Shown here one piece after another: positions 1-7,562 of a DNA stretch of 12,122 nt (position 1 is its first letter; each line of letters begins with the position of its first letter). Location of the stretch: contig CAMYKJ010000004.1 of NCBI GenBank assembly GCA_947258945.1, positions 1 to 12,122 on the forward strand, read 5' to 3'. The translations under genes and the position numbers were made by a program. The notes under the pieces are model-generated. The model was given only the letters and a program-made list of their open reading frames with translations, was not told the origin of the DNA and searched no databases. Origin of the DNA: an uncultured Ectothiorhodospiraceae bacterium (GTDB taxonomy: Bacteria; Pseudomonadota; Gammaproteobacteria; UBA9214).

Positions 1-654
<654 letters not shown>

Positions 655-692
655 GAAAGTCCAACAGAAAAGGCGTCATTTCAGAGGCAGGC

Positions 693-721
693 ATGATACC
701 TCATGTGCCCGGAATTAGCAG
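693..721 (-). promoter_or_regulatory. Possible secA promoter
   Basis: The minus strand has a -10-like TATCAT (698 to 693), one mismatch from consensus, about 39 bases before the secA ATG. The -35 region around 716-721 matches poorly. Transcription would start near base 686 and give a leader of about 30 nt. A promoter is reasonable because the gap also holds a hairpin that could end the upstream M23 transcript, but the evidence is one hexamer. Confidence 0.25.
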
Positions 722-730
722 CGGGAAGAA

Positions 731-745
731 CCGGCCGCGGGCCGG
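731..745 (-). terminator. GC hairpin after the M23 gene, weak terminator candidate
   Basis: A perfect 6-bp stem CCGGCC/GGCCGG with a 3-nt loop starts 7 bases beyond the M23 stop codon. On the minus strand it is followed by TTCTTCCC, a poor U tract. It may slow or partly stop transcription before secA, or only protect the 3' end of the message. As a full intrinsic terminator it is weak. Confidence 0.3.
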
Positions 746-752
746 CAATTGA

Positions 753-1658
753 CTATTTATCCAGATAGCGGGACGGATTGACAGCCTTGCCGTCGCGCAG
801 CACCTCGAAGTGTACATGCGGGCCGGTGGAGCGGCCGCTGGAGCCCATCAGGGCGATCTGCTCGCCCTTCTTGACGGTGTCACCGACGTTCACGAGGTTG
901 CGCTGGTTGTGGCCGTAGCGCGTGCTGTAGCCGTTGCCGTGGTTGATCTCGACCAGGTTGCCATAACCGTAACGCTTGCCGGACCAGCTGACCACACCGT
1001 CGCCGACCGCGACGATCTCATCACCCTTCCTGCCGGCAAAATCCAGCCCCTTGTGGAATTCACGCTTGCCGGTAAACGGATCGTTACGCTTGCCGAAGCG
1101 CGATGACAGCCAGCCATCGTTGACCGGTCGGCCGGATGGCATGACCCGTTCACTCAGGCTGCGATTGAGCAGCACCGACTCCAGCACGGACAGCTGCTGT
1201 TCGCGGTCGGCCATCTCGACATCGAGCTCGTCGAGCATGCCCAGGAAATCATTGAACGGCACGGATTTCTCCGGCAGGACGTCCTGCGGGCCACCCACGG
1301 CCGGCACGGAACCAAAATCGAACTCGCCCTGCTCGAGGTTACCCTGGCTGACCAGCCGTTCACCCAGTGCATTGAGTCGCAGCATCTGCGCCTGCAGCTG
1401 GCCGATCCGCAGTGTCAGGGCATCGAGATCCGCCTGCGCGGTATGGCGGATGGCGGTAATTTCGGCCTGCTTCTGGCGAACATCTTCCTGCCACGCCGCC
1501 ACATAATTGAGTTCATCGCCACCGATGCGGATGCCACTGTATAAAACCGCCCCGATAATCACTGCCAGGCAGCCGAGCAGGGCCAGGGCGAACCGGGCCG
1601 GATTGACCTCGAAGCTCCAGACCTGTCCCTGCCGCCGGGTAAACAGTATGATATTCAT
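753..1658 (-). CDS. Membrane-anchored M23 family metallopeptidase (probable peptidoglycan endopeptidase)
   Basis: This 301-residue protein has a short cytoplasmic N-terminus, one membrane segment at about residues 23-42, a predicted coiled-coil stretch at about 55-105, a linker with a second helical stretch at 135-170, and a C-terminal M23 (LytM/peptidase_M23) domain at about 195-300. All zinc-site residues of active M23 enzymes are present: H202 and D206 in HKGLDFAG, H250 in YGHNQ, and H281/H283 in HVHFEV. It therefore looks catalytically competent, unlike the degenerate LytM factors EnvC and NlpD. The likely role is cleavage of peptide cross-links in the periplasm. A similar M23 gene sits between secA and lpxC in Pseudomonas (recalled). 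The ATG at 1658 is kept because the residues after it lead naturally into the membrane segment; no clear Shine-Dalgarno is visible. Substrate is inferred from the family. Confidence 0.93.
   Translation of the reverse strand: MNIILFTRRQGQVWSFEVNPARFALALLGCLAVIIGAVLYSGIRIGGDELNYVAAWQEDVRQKQAEITAIRHTAQADLDALTLRIGQLQAQMLRLNALGERLVSQGNLEQGEFDFGSVPAVGGPQDVLPEKSVPFNDFLGMLDELDVEMADREQQLSVLESVLLNRSLSERVMPSGRPVNDGWLSSRFGKRNDPFTGKREFHKGLDFAGRKGDEIVAVGDGVVSWSGKRYGYGNLVEINHGNGYSTRYGHNQRNLVNVGDTVKKGEQIALMGSSGRSTGPHVHFEVLRDGKAVNPSRYLDK
1647..1652 (+). promoter_or_regulatory. Possible -10 element for dciA
   Basis: TATGAT, one mismatch from the sigma70 -10 consensus, lies on the plus strand inside the first codons of the divergent M23 gene. 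It would place the start of transcription near base 1659, about 20 nt before the dciA ATG. The -35 is weak: CTGTCC at 1623-1628, 18 bp upstream. It is proposed because the 21-bp intergenic gap cannot hold a full promoter. Confidence 0.3.
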
Positions 1659-1674
1659 TAACCAAACGCCCGAA

Positions 1675-1702
1675 ATTTCATGAACAAGCCCCTAAAAGTC
1701 AA
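1675..1702 (-). promoter_or_regulatory. Possible promoter of the M23 peptidase gene, inside dciA
   Basis: On the minus strand TTGACT (1702 to 1697, five of six consensus bases) is followed after 16 bp by TGAAAT (1680 to 1675, four of six). The -35 lies in the first codons of dciA and the -10 covers its start codon. The leader would be only about 10 nt. The arrangement fits the tight divergent gap but has not been tested. Confidence 0.35.
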
Positions 1703-2111
1703 TAAACTGCTGCGATCTGGCCCGTTATCCCCGTTACTTGCCCGGGCCCGCGGTCTCGTGGCACTGGATGAACAGGTGCATGCCCTGCTGCCATTACCCC
1801 TGCAGCCGCATTGTCACGTCCTGTCACTGCACGACCGGATCCTGGTCCTGGCAGCCGATTCACCGGTCTGGGCGGCACGTCTCAGATTTCATGCCCCAAA
1901 ACTCGTAAAACAGCTGTCCAGTCAGCAGACCGTGGCAGTACGCACAGTCCGCGTCCGGGTGAGACCCCCTGAAAAAACAACAACTTCGGCCAGAAAACAG
2001 CCCTCGGGCCAGAAACAGGGTCACCGCCGTGCCGCCGTATTAAAGCAGGCCGCACAGACTATATCGGATCCTCGGCTGAAATCTGCACTACTGAAACTGT
2101 CCCGACGCTAG
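1680..2111 (+). CDS. dciA: DUF721 protein, probable replicative helicase loader/operator DciA
   Basis: This 143-residue basic protein is the only real plus-strand gene in the window. Residues about 8-95 match the DUF721 family as I recall it: a leucine-rich start, a GLVALDEQVHALLP segment at 25-38, the hallmark ADSPVWAARLRF at 59-70, and a strand-rich end with VRTVRVRVRP at 87-96. A polar Lys/Arg/Gln-rich linker (97-118) and a short C-terminal helix (DPRLKSALLKLSRR, 130-143) follow. DciA proteins bind the replicative helicase DnaB and stand in for DnaC in most bacteria. The gene is divergent from the M23 gene (21-bp gap) and convergent with lpxC (48-bp gap). No Shine-Dalgarno precedes the ATG. 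It is kept because a later GTG near 1757 would remove conserved N-terminal residues. The family is solid; DnaB loading is inferred from characterised relatives. Confidence 0.85.
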   Translation: MNKPLKVNKLLRSGPLSPLLARARGLVALDEQVHALLPLPLQPHCHVLSLHDRILVLAADSPVWAARLRFHAPKLVKQLSSQQTVAVRTVRVRVRPPEKTTTSARKQPSGQKQGHRRAAVLKQAAQTISDPRLKSALLKLSRR

Positions 2112-2121
2112 GACAGCACCC

Positions 2122-2158
2122 GAACCGGCCGGTTCAGATGCTCGACCTGCCGGGCAGG
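2122..2158. terminator. Paired hairpins between convergent dciA and lpxC
   Basis: The 48-bp convergent gap holds a perfect 14-bp palindrome GAACCGGCCGGTTC (2122-2135) and a hairpin with stem CCTGC/GCAGG and loop CGG (2146-2158). Both are symmetric enough to fold in transcripts from either strand, so they could mark the ends of both messages. Neither is followed by a run of T on either strand, so a standard intrinsic terminator is not shown. Confidence 0.35.
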
Positions 2159-2159
2159 A

Positions 2160-3071
2160 TCAGCTGGAGGGAACCGGCTGCAGAAACGAAATCGGGGCGT
2201 CGCTGACGTCTTCGAACGTCACCTCTTCCCATGCCGATTTGTCCGCAACCAGGGCACGCAGCAACTTGTTGTTCAGTGCATGCCCGGACTTGTAGCCGTC
2301 GAATGCACCAATGAGGCTGTGACCAAGCAGGTAGAGATCCCCGATGGCATCGAGGATCTTGTGCTTCACGAACTCGTCGCAGTAACGCAGGCCGTCTTCG
2401 TTCAGCACCCTGAAATTGTCCAGCACCACCGCGTTATCGAGACTGCCGCCAAGCGCCAGCTTGCGTTCGCGCAATTGCTCGATTTCGCGCATGAAACCGA
2501 ACGTGCGTGCACGGCTGACCTCCTTGACGAACGAGGTCGTAGAGAAGTCTATTTCCGAATGTTGCGTATTCGCCTTGAATACCGGGTGATCGAACTCGAT
2601 GGTAAAACCGACCTTGAAGCCGTCAAACGGTTCGAAACGTGCGATCTTGTCGCCGTCCTCGACCTGCACCGGGTGCTTGATCCGGATAAACCGCTTGGGC
2701 GCATTCTGCTCCTCGATTCCGGCCGACTGGATCAGGAACACAAAGGGGCCGGCACTGCCATCCATGATCGGCACTTCCGCCGCACTCAGATCGACATAGG
2801 CATTATCAATGCCCAGCCCGGCCATGGCGGACAGCAGGTGTTCCACCGTGGAGATGTGCACATTGTCCCGGGTCAGGGTGGTCGACAGGCGGGTATACCC
2901 AACATTCTCCGGACGCGCCGGAATCTGCACCGGGTGGTCCAGATCAACGCGACAGAACACGATACCGGTATCCACCGGTGCCGGTCGTAACGTGAGGTAA
3001 ATTTTCTCGCCAGTGTGCAGACCCACGCCGGTCGCGCGGATCACATTCTTGAGAGTACGTTGTCGAATCAT
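2160..3071 (-). CDS. lpxC: UDP-3-O-acyl-N-acetylglucosamine deacetylase LpxC
   Basis: LpxC is the zinc-dependent cytoplasmic enzyme for the committed step of lipid A synthesis, removing the acetyl group from UDP-3-O-acyl-GlcNAc. The chosen ATG at 3071 gives 303 residues beginning MIRQRTLKN, which matches the start of the 305-residue E. coli protein. An upstream in-frame start at 3113 would add 14 residues with no family support. The run GGGGGGAAG, 9 bases before the 3071 ATG, also supports this start. Zinc and catalytic residues are all visible: E77/H78 in STVEHL, H237, D241 and D245 in [10 protein letters not shown], and H264 in KSGHALNNK. The gene follows ftsZ as in many gammaproteobacteria, after a 220-bp gap with its own likely promoter. 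The C-terminal tail (QPVPSS) differs from the E. coli tail, which carries the FtsH degradation signal. Whether it is regulated by proteolysis is unknown. Confidence 0.98.
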   Translation of the reverse strand: MIRQRTLKNVIRATGVGLHTGEKIYLTLRPAPVDTGIVFCRVDLDHPVQIPARPENVGYTRLSTTLTRDNVHISTVEHLLSAMAGLGIDNAYVDLSAAEVPIMDGSAGPFVFLIQSAGIEEQNAPKRFIRIKHPVQVEDGDKIARFEPFDGFKVGFTIEFDHPVFKANTQHSEIDFSTTSFVKEVSRARTFGFMREIEQLRERKLALGGSLDNAVVLDNFRVLNEDGLRYCDEFVKHKILDAIGDLYLLGHSLIGAFDGYKSGHALNNKLLRALVADKSAWEEVTFEDVSDAPISFLQPVPSS

Positions 3072-3080
3072 GGCCCTGGA

Positions 3081-3089
3081 CTTCCCCCC
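3081..3089 (-). promoter_or_regulatory. Ribosome binding site of lpxC
   Basis: GGGGGGAAG on the minus strand ends 9 bases before the ATG at 3071. It decides the start of lpxC, since it would lie inside the coding region if translation began at 3113. Confidence 0.5.
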
Positions 3090-3134
3090 ATAAATAGCCG
3101 TTTTCTCAGACAATTACCGGTAAAAGCCGGAGGA

Positions 3135-3163
3135 ATATTAGCATACGCTCATTAACCTGCATA
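3135..3163 (-). promoter_or_regulatory. Probable lpxC promoter with extended -10
   Basis: The minus strand reads TGCTAATAT, an extended -10 (TGn plus TAATAT at 3140 to 3135). A weak -35, TATGCA, lies 17 bp upstream at about 3158-3163. Transcription would start near 3128 and give a leader of about 57 nt. The gap between ftsZ and lpxC is AT-richer than its surroundings, which also suggests a promoter. Proteobacterial lpxC often has its own promoter as well as read-through from ftsZ. Confidence 0.45.
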
Positions 3164-3251
3164 GAACACAGGTCACGCATTCAGGCAATCACCAAACGAT
3201 GACTTTCACATCAGATATTCTTATCTCCCCATAAACAATGCGGGCGACCGA

Positions 3252-3276
3252 TGGCCGGGACTGGACAACCCGGCCA
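3252..3276 (-). terminator. Hairpin just downstream of ftsZ
   Basis: A perfect 8-bp stem TGGCCGGG/CCCGGCCA with a 9-nt loop begins 16 bases past the ftsZ stop codon. The bases after it on the minus strand (TCGGTCGCC) hold no U tract. It may stabilise the 3' end of ftsZ mRNA or attenuate read-through into lpxC. Intrinsic termination is not well supported. Confidence 0.35.
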
Positions 3277-3291
3277 CCAGCCCGCTGCCCC

Positions 3292-4455
3292 CTAGTCGGC
3301 CTGGCGACGCAGGAAGGCCGGTATGTCGAGGTAATCCATGTCCTCGGCGGCGTTGCCAGCGCTCTTGTTGCGCTTGCGAATCACGGTCGGCGTGTCGTAA
3401 TCCGTCGACCCGCCCGCCCTGTCGTCGACCGCCTTGCGCGCCGGCTCACTTTTACGGGCCACATGGACCAGCGAGGGTTTGTCGCCGGCCGGCCGGGCCT
3501 GCGAACCGAGGCCGGTGGCCACAACGGTGACGCGCAGCTCGTCACGCATGTCCGGATCGATCACGGTACCGACCACCACGGTGGCATTCTCGGAGGCAAA
3601 TTCCTTGACGGTGTTGCCAACCTCCTCGAATTCACCGATCCCCAGGTCCAGGCCGGCCGTCACGTTCACCAGGATGCCGTTGGCGCCCATCAGGTCAATA
3701 TCCTCCAGCAGCGGACTGGCCACTGCGGACTCGGCCGCCTCGCGCGCCCGGTCCTCGCCCTTGGAAGTGCCGGAGCCCATCATGGCCATACCCATCTCGG
3801 ACATGACGGTACGCACATCGGCGAAGTCGACATTGATCAGGCCGGGACGGGTAATCAGTTCGGCGATACCCTGTACGGCACCCAGCAACACATCATTGGC
3901 CGACTTGAACGCATCCAGCAAACTGATCTGCTTGCCGAGCACGGCCTGCAGCTTCTCGTTCGGGATCGTAATCAGCGAATCCACATACTGGCTGAGTTCC
4001 TTGATGCCGTTGTGTGCGACATGCAGGCGGCGACTGCCTTCGAAGGTGAACGGCTTGGTCACCACGGCAACGGTCAGGATGCCCAGGTCCTTGGCGACCT
4101 CGGCCACGACCGGGGCCGCGCCGGTACCGGTACCGCCACCCATACCGGCGGTAATGAACAGCATATCGGAGCCCTCGATCACTTCGGCAATCCGTTCACG
4201 GTCATCGTGAGCAGCCTGGCGACCGACATCCGGGTTGGCGCCGGCACCCAGTCCCTTGGTGATCTCGCTGCCGATCTGCAGGGTCGTGCGCGCCGACATG
4301 GCCTGCAGGGCCTGTGCATCGGTGTTGGCACAGACGAAATCCACGCCGTCGATATTTGCTTCTACCATGTGCTGCACGGCATTGCCGCCACCACCGCCTA
4401 CGCCGATCACCTTGATAACAGCGCTTTGTCCACATGAGTCCAGTAATTCAAACAT
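3292..4455 (-). CDS. ftsZ: Cell division protein FtsZ, tubulin-like GTPase
   Basis: FtsZ polymerises with GTP into the Z ring that places and organises the divisome. The 387-residue length is normal. The Rossmann start IKVIGVGGGGGNAV (14-27), the tubulin signature GGGTGTG at 106-112 and the T7 synergy loop NVDFADVRT (208-216), with the acidic residues needed for GTP hydrolysis, are all present. The globular core ends near residue 320. A variable linker of roughly 50 residues follows, then the conserved tail LDIPAFLRRQAD, the docking peptide for FtsA and ZipA. The start is fixed by the strong TAAGGAGGAG 5 bases upstream. It lies 103 bp after ftsA with no terminator between them, so the two are probably co-transcribed. 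I could not identify a convincing promoter in that gap; ftsZ promoters in E. coli lie inside upstream genes, and the same may hold here. Confidence 0.99.
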   Translation of the reverse strand: MFELLDSCGQSAVIKVIGVGGGGGNAVQHMVEANIDGVDFVCANTDAQALQAMSARTTLQIGSEITKGLGAGANPDVGRQAAHDDRERIAEVIEGSDMLFITAGMGGGTGTGAAPVVAEVAKDLGILTVAVVTKPFTFEGSRRLHVAHNGIKELSQYVDSLITIPNEKLQAVLGKQISLLDAFKSANDVLLGAVQGIAELITRPGLINVDFADVRTVMSEMGMAMMGSGTSKGEDRAREAAESAVASPLLEDIDLMGANGILVNVTAGLDLGIGEFEEVGNTVKEFASENATVVVGTVIDPDMRDELRVTVVATGLGSQARPAGDKPSLVHVARKSEPARKAVDDRAGGSTDYDTPTVIRKRNKSAGNAAEDMDYLDIPAFLRRQAD

Positions 4456-4460
4456 GATGT

Positions 4461-4470
4461 CTCCTCCTTA
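4461..4470 (-). promoter_or_regulatory. Strong ribosome binding site of ftsZ
   Basis: TAAGGAGGAG ends 5 bases before the ftsZ ATG. It is the best Shine-Dalgarno in the window, consistent with the large amount of FtsZ needed relative to FtsA and FtsQ, whose own sites are weaker or overlap upstream genes. Confidence 0.75.
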
Positions 4471-4558
4471 ACAGAAACAATCAATACAGCCCGTCAGTAT
4501 TACAATCGCCGCCGCGCCAACCTCGATGAACACGGCGACACCCTTACGTCAAAATCAT

Positions 4559-5794
4559 CTAGAAATTTCCCTGAAACCATCCTCTCATCCTGTCCAACAC
4601 ACCGCGCAATCCCTTGCCAAGACCGATATCCATCGATCGCTGGTCACGATTGTGATGACCAAACAGCAACAACCCGACCCCGGTCGCGTAAATCGGGTTG
4701 CGCACCACATCCACCAGGCCGGTGACGTACTGGGGCGCACCCAGGCGCACCGGCATATGAAAGATTTCCTCCGCGAGATCCACCAGCCCCTCGATCTTCG
4801 CGCTGCCACCGGTCAGTACGATGCCGGATGCAATCAGGTCCTCGAACCCGCTGCGGCGCAGCTCCGCCTGGATCAGCGTCAGCAATTCCTCGTAACGCGG
4901 TTCCACCACCTCGGCCAGCGTGTGGCGCGCCAGCTGGCGCGGCGGCCGGTCACCCACACTCGGCACCTCGATGCTTTCCTCGGCGCTGGCCATCTGCGTC
5001 AGCGCACAGGCGTACTTGATCTTGATCTCCTCTGCATGCTGCATCGGTGTACGCAGCGCGACGGCGATATCATTGGTTACCTGGTCGCCGGCGATCGGGA
5101 TAACCGCGGTATGACGAATCGCGCCGTCGGTGAACACGGCGATGTCCGTCGTGCCGCCACCGATGTCGACGATACACACACCGAGTTCTTTCTCGTCTTC
5201 CGTCAGTACCGAGTAACTCGAGGCCAGTTGCTCGAGAATGATGTCATCGACCTCGAGTCCGCAGCGACGCACGCACTTGATGATGTTCTGCGCCGCGCTG
5301 ACTGCACCGGTCACCATGTGCACCTTGGCCTCCAGCCGGACACCCGACATACCCACCGGCTCGCGGATACCCTCCTGGTTATCGATGACGAAATCCTGCG
5401 GCAGGATGTGCAGGATTTTCTGGTCGGCGGGTATCGCGACCGCCCGCGCCGCATCGATTACGCGCTCGACGTCCGTCGGACTGACTTCCTTGTCACGGAT
5501 CGCGACGATGCCGTGCGAGTTCAGGCTGCGGATATGGCTGCCCGCGATGCCCGCATACACGGAGTGGATCTGGCATCCGGCCATCAGTTCTGCTTCCTCG
5601 ATCGCGCGCTGGATCGAGTGCACCGTGGACTCGATGTTGACCACAACGCCCTTTTTCAATCCGCGCGAAGGATTGGAGCCGATCCCCACGACCTCGAGCT
5701 CACCGTCGGCAAGCACTTCGCCCACGATCGCAACCACCTTGGAGGTACCGATATCCAGTCCGACAATCAGGTTCTTTTCAGTCTTCTTTGGCAT
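4559..5794 (-). CDS. ftsA: Cell division protein FtsA, actin-like membrane anchor
   Basis: FtsA is an actin-fold ATPase that tethers FtsZ filaments to the inner membrane and recruits later division proteins. From the ATG at 5794 the protein has 411 residues and starts MPKKTEKNLIVGLDIGTSK, close to E. coli. The phosphate 1 loop is GLDIGTSK at 12-19, the SHS2/1C region lies at about 85-165, the phosphate 2 motif is VDIGGGTTD at 209-217, and a late GIVLTGGSAKIEG is the adenosine motif. The last 20 or so residues, ending RMRGWFQGNF, form the expected amphipathic membrane-targeting helix. A longer frame opening with TTG at 5818 would run into ftsQ and lacks support. The ATG lies 4 bases after the ftsQ stop codon, so translation is probably coupled; an AGGA sits about 11 bases upstream, inside ftsQ. 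Confidence 0.98.
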   Translation of the reverse strand: MPKKTEKNLIVGLDIGTSKVVAIVGEVLADGELEVVGIGSNPSRGLKKGVVVNIESTVHSIQRAIEEAELMAGCQIHSVYAGIAGSHIRSLNSHGIVAIRDKEVSPTDVERVIDAARAVAIPADQKILHILPQDFVIDNQEGIREPVGMSGVRLEAKVHMVTGAVSAAQNIIKCVRRCGLEVDDIILEQLASSYSVLTEDEKELGVCIVDIGGGTTDIAVFTDGAIRHTAVIPIAGDQVTNDIAVALRTPMQHAEEIKIKYACALTQMASAEESIEVPSVGDRPPRQLARHTLAEVVEPRYEELLTLIQAELRRSGFEDLIASGIVLTGGSAKIEGLVDLAEEIFHMPVRLGAPQYVTGLVDVVRNPIYATGVGLLLFGHHNRDQRSMDIGLGKGLRGVLDRMRGWFQGNF

Positions 5795-5798
5795 CCCG

Positions 5799-6578
5799 TT
5801 ATGTATCCTGTCGCGCAACTACTTCACCGGCAGGCGGAGACTGCCAGTGCACCGAAAAACCGTTGCTGTAACGCATGTCGACGCTCTTCAGATCAGCCAG
5901 CCGCCCGGCAAACACGCCCGGAAAGGCGCGCACGAACCGTTGCAGGCGATTCCAGGGGCGTGCACGCCCGAGTTTCAGCTGCACTCCGTTGTCCAGCTGC
6001 AGCGACCAGGCCCGGCGCCGGTCCATCGCAAGGTGCGTGACCTTTACGCCCAGCGCCTGCAGCGCACGGCTGGCCTGGCGATATCGCCGCAACACCCTGG
6101 GTGCCTGTCCCGCGGGCCCCGCAAGCTGCGGCAGGTCGGCCGGTGACTGCCCGGACTGCGGGGTGAACGCTTCGCCGGCGTCATTCAGGTAACCGTTCCC
6201 GTTCCAGCGGGCCACCGGCTGCTGTTCGGTAATGTGCACCCGCAGGGTCGCCGGCCAGATGCGCCGCACCTTGGCTCGCTCCACCCACGGCAGGTCCTCG
6301 GCTGCGGCACGCACACTGTCTACGTCCACGGTAAAGAATCCGCCGGCGGCACGCGGCGCCACCGCAGCCTGCAGAATCGGCTTGTGCAAATATTTGAACT
6401 CGCCCTTGACCTCGACCACGTCGAGCGGAAACCGGTACGGATCCGACAGCCACCGCATACCCCATGCGGTCGTCAGACCAAGCATCGCCAGCAGCAGCAG
6501 GCCGGACAGCGAGCGGCGGTGTGCGCTGACCAGTGCGGGCAACCCCTGCAGCAGCATGCGTTTACCGCTATCAGGCAT
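5799..6578 (-). CDS. ftsQ: Cell division protein FtsQ
   Basis: FtsQ is a bitopic inner-membrane protein that links early divisome proteins to FtsB/FtsL and the septal synthase. The ATG at 6578 gives 259 residues: a basic cytoplasmic tail (1-23), one membrane segment (about 24-43), a POTRA domain (about 51-118, beginning FPLDVVEVKGEF and ending RVHITEQQPVARW), and a beta domain ending with the conserved block VDMRYSNGFSVHW at 233-245. The start overlaps the last 8 bases of ddlB and is preceded by GGGGAGG 6 bases upstream, itself in the ddlB coding region. An in-frame TTG at 6605 is less likely. Overlap on one side and a 4-bp gap to ftsA on the other indicate coupled translation in the order ddlB-ftsQ-ftsA. 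Confidence 0.96.
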   Translation of the reverse strand: MPDSGKRMLLQGLPALVSAHRRSLSGLLLLAMLGLTTAWGMRWLSDPYRFPLDVVEVKGEFKYLHKPILQAAVAPRAAGGFFTVDVDSVRAAAEDLPWVERAKVRRIWPATLRVHITEQQPVARWNGNGYLNDAGEAFTPQSGQSPADLPQLAGPAGQAPRVLRRYRQASRALQALGVKVTHLAMDRRRAWSLQLDNGVQLKLGRARPWNRLQRFVRAFPGVFAGRLADLKSVDMRYSNGFSVHWQSPPAGEVVARQDT

Positions 6579-7533
6579 GCGCGGCCTCCCCGGCCGGCTG
6601 CGCAACGGCCGTATCCAGGATGCGCAGCACGAGTTGTGTGAAATCGATACCCTGCGCCTGCGCCGCCATCGGCACGAGGCTGTGGTCGGTCAGGCCAGGC
6701 ACGGTGTTGATCTCGATAAACCAGGGTTTGCCGGCCTCGTCCAGCATGAAATCGACACGCCCCCAGCCGCTTGCATCCACGGCACGAAACGCGGCCAGCG
6801 ATTGCGCCTGCAATTCCGTCTGTACTGCATCATCCAGCCCGCAGGGCACCAGGTAACGGGTGGTATCTGCCTGGTACTTGGCCGCGTAGTCATAAAAAAC
6901 ATTCGGTGTCTCGAGCCTGATCAGCGGCAATGCCGTCTCGCCGAGAATGCCGGCGGTGTACTCGCCGCCCGTAATCCATTGTTCGACCAGTACCCGGCTG
7001 TCATAGCGGGCAGCCGCCTCCCAGGCGGCCACCAGTCCGTCGGCCGTCTCCACCTTGCTGATACCGATACTCGAACCTTCGTGCGCAGGTTTGACAATAA
7101 CCGGGTAAGGCAGGCTGTCGCGCAGCGCCGCGGCCTCTGCGCGTGTGTCGACCTGCCAGAATGCGGGCGTGGGAATACCGGCACTCTGCCAGACCTGCTT
7201 GGTGCGTAACTTGTCCATGGCCAGCGCCGAGCCGAGTACGCCGCTGCCGGTACAGGGCAGCCCCGCGGTTTCCAGCATGCCCTGCATGACCCCGTCTTCG
7301 CCGCCACGCCCATGCAGTGCGATAAATGCGCGCGCAAACGTGCCATCGAGCAGCCGCGCCAGGAATCCCGGTTCGCCGGTATCCACACCGTGGGCGTCGA
7401 CGCCGGCGGACTGCAGTGCAGCCAGCACCGCACCGCCGCTTTGCAGCGAAATGTCGCGTTCGGCCGACAGACCACCCATCAATACTGCCACCTTGCCATA
7501 ACCCCGCTGTTCTCCTGTTGCATTCGCATTCAT
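6571..7533 (-). CDS. ddlB: D-alanine--D-alanine ligase DdlB
   Basis: This ATP-grasp enzyme joins two D-alanines in the cytoplasm for the end of the peptidoglycan stem peptide. From the ATG at 7533 it has 320 residues. Visible motifs are GGLSAERDISL (20-30), HGRGGEDG (74-81), MDKLRTK (106-112), KPAHEGSSIGISKV (148-161), the omega-loop YDYAAKY (214-220), whose last Tyr is typical of D-Ala-D-Ala rather than D-lactate ligases, GRVDFMLD (258-265) and IEINTVPG (273-280). An in-frame GTG at 7557 would add 8 residues. I prefer the ATG because an AGG lies about 10 bases upstream, but the choice is not secure. The gene follows a 158-bp gap with an inverted repeat, the only large gap in the ftsW-to-ftsA run, and overlaps ftsQ by 8 bases. 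Confidence 0.96.
   Translation of the reverse strand: MNANATGEQRGYGKVAVLMGGLSAERDISLQSGGAVLAALQSAGVDAHGVDTGEPGFLARLLDGTFARAFIALHGRGGEDGVMQGMLETAGLPCTGSGVLGSALAMDKLRTKQVWQSAGIPTPAFWQVDTRAEAAALRDSLPYPVIVKPAHEGSSIGISKVETADGLVAAWEAAARYDSRVLVEQWITGGEYTAGILGETALPLIRLETPNVFYDYAAKYQADTTRYLVPCGLDDAVQTELQAQSLAAFRAVDASGWGRVDFMLDEAGKPWFIEINTVPGLTDHSLVPMAAQAQGIDFTQLVLRILDTAVAQPAGEAAHA
6585..6591 (-). promoter_or_regulatory. Ribosome binding site of ftsQ within ddlB
   Basis: GGGGAGG on the minus strand ends 6 bases before the ftsQ ATG at 6578. It settles the start on this ATG rather than on the upstream TTG at 6605. Confidence 0.6.
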
Positions 7534-7562
7534 CCAGTTATTACCTGCTGCTGCCACCTACA

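Noticed and set aside
3238..4437. Open frame of 399 codons on the plus strand, antisense to ftsZ
   Set aside because: Same reason: an antisense shadow of ftsZ with low-complexity His/Gly/Asp content and no recognisable domain.
4456..4558. Promoter for ftsZ in the ftsA-ftsZ gap
   Set aside because: A TTGACG (4552 to 4547) is present but no acceptable -10 lies 16-18 bp away. A TGTAATACT further on has no matching -35.
4526..6040. Open frame of 504 codons on the plus strand, antisense to ftsA and part of ftsQ
   Set aside because: It mirrors the codon pattern of high-GC genes on the other strand. The translation is His/Arg/Asp-rich, resembles no family I know, and the minus-strand genes are unmistakable.
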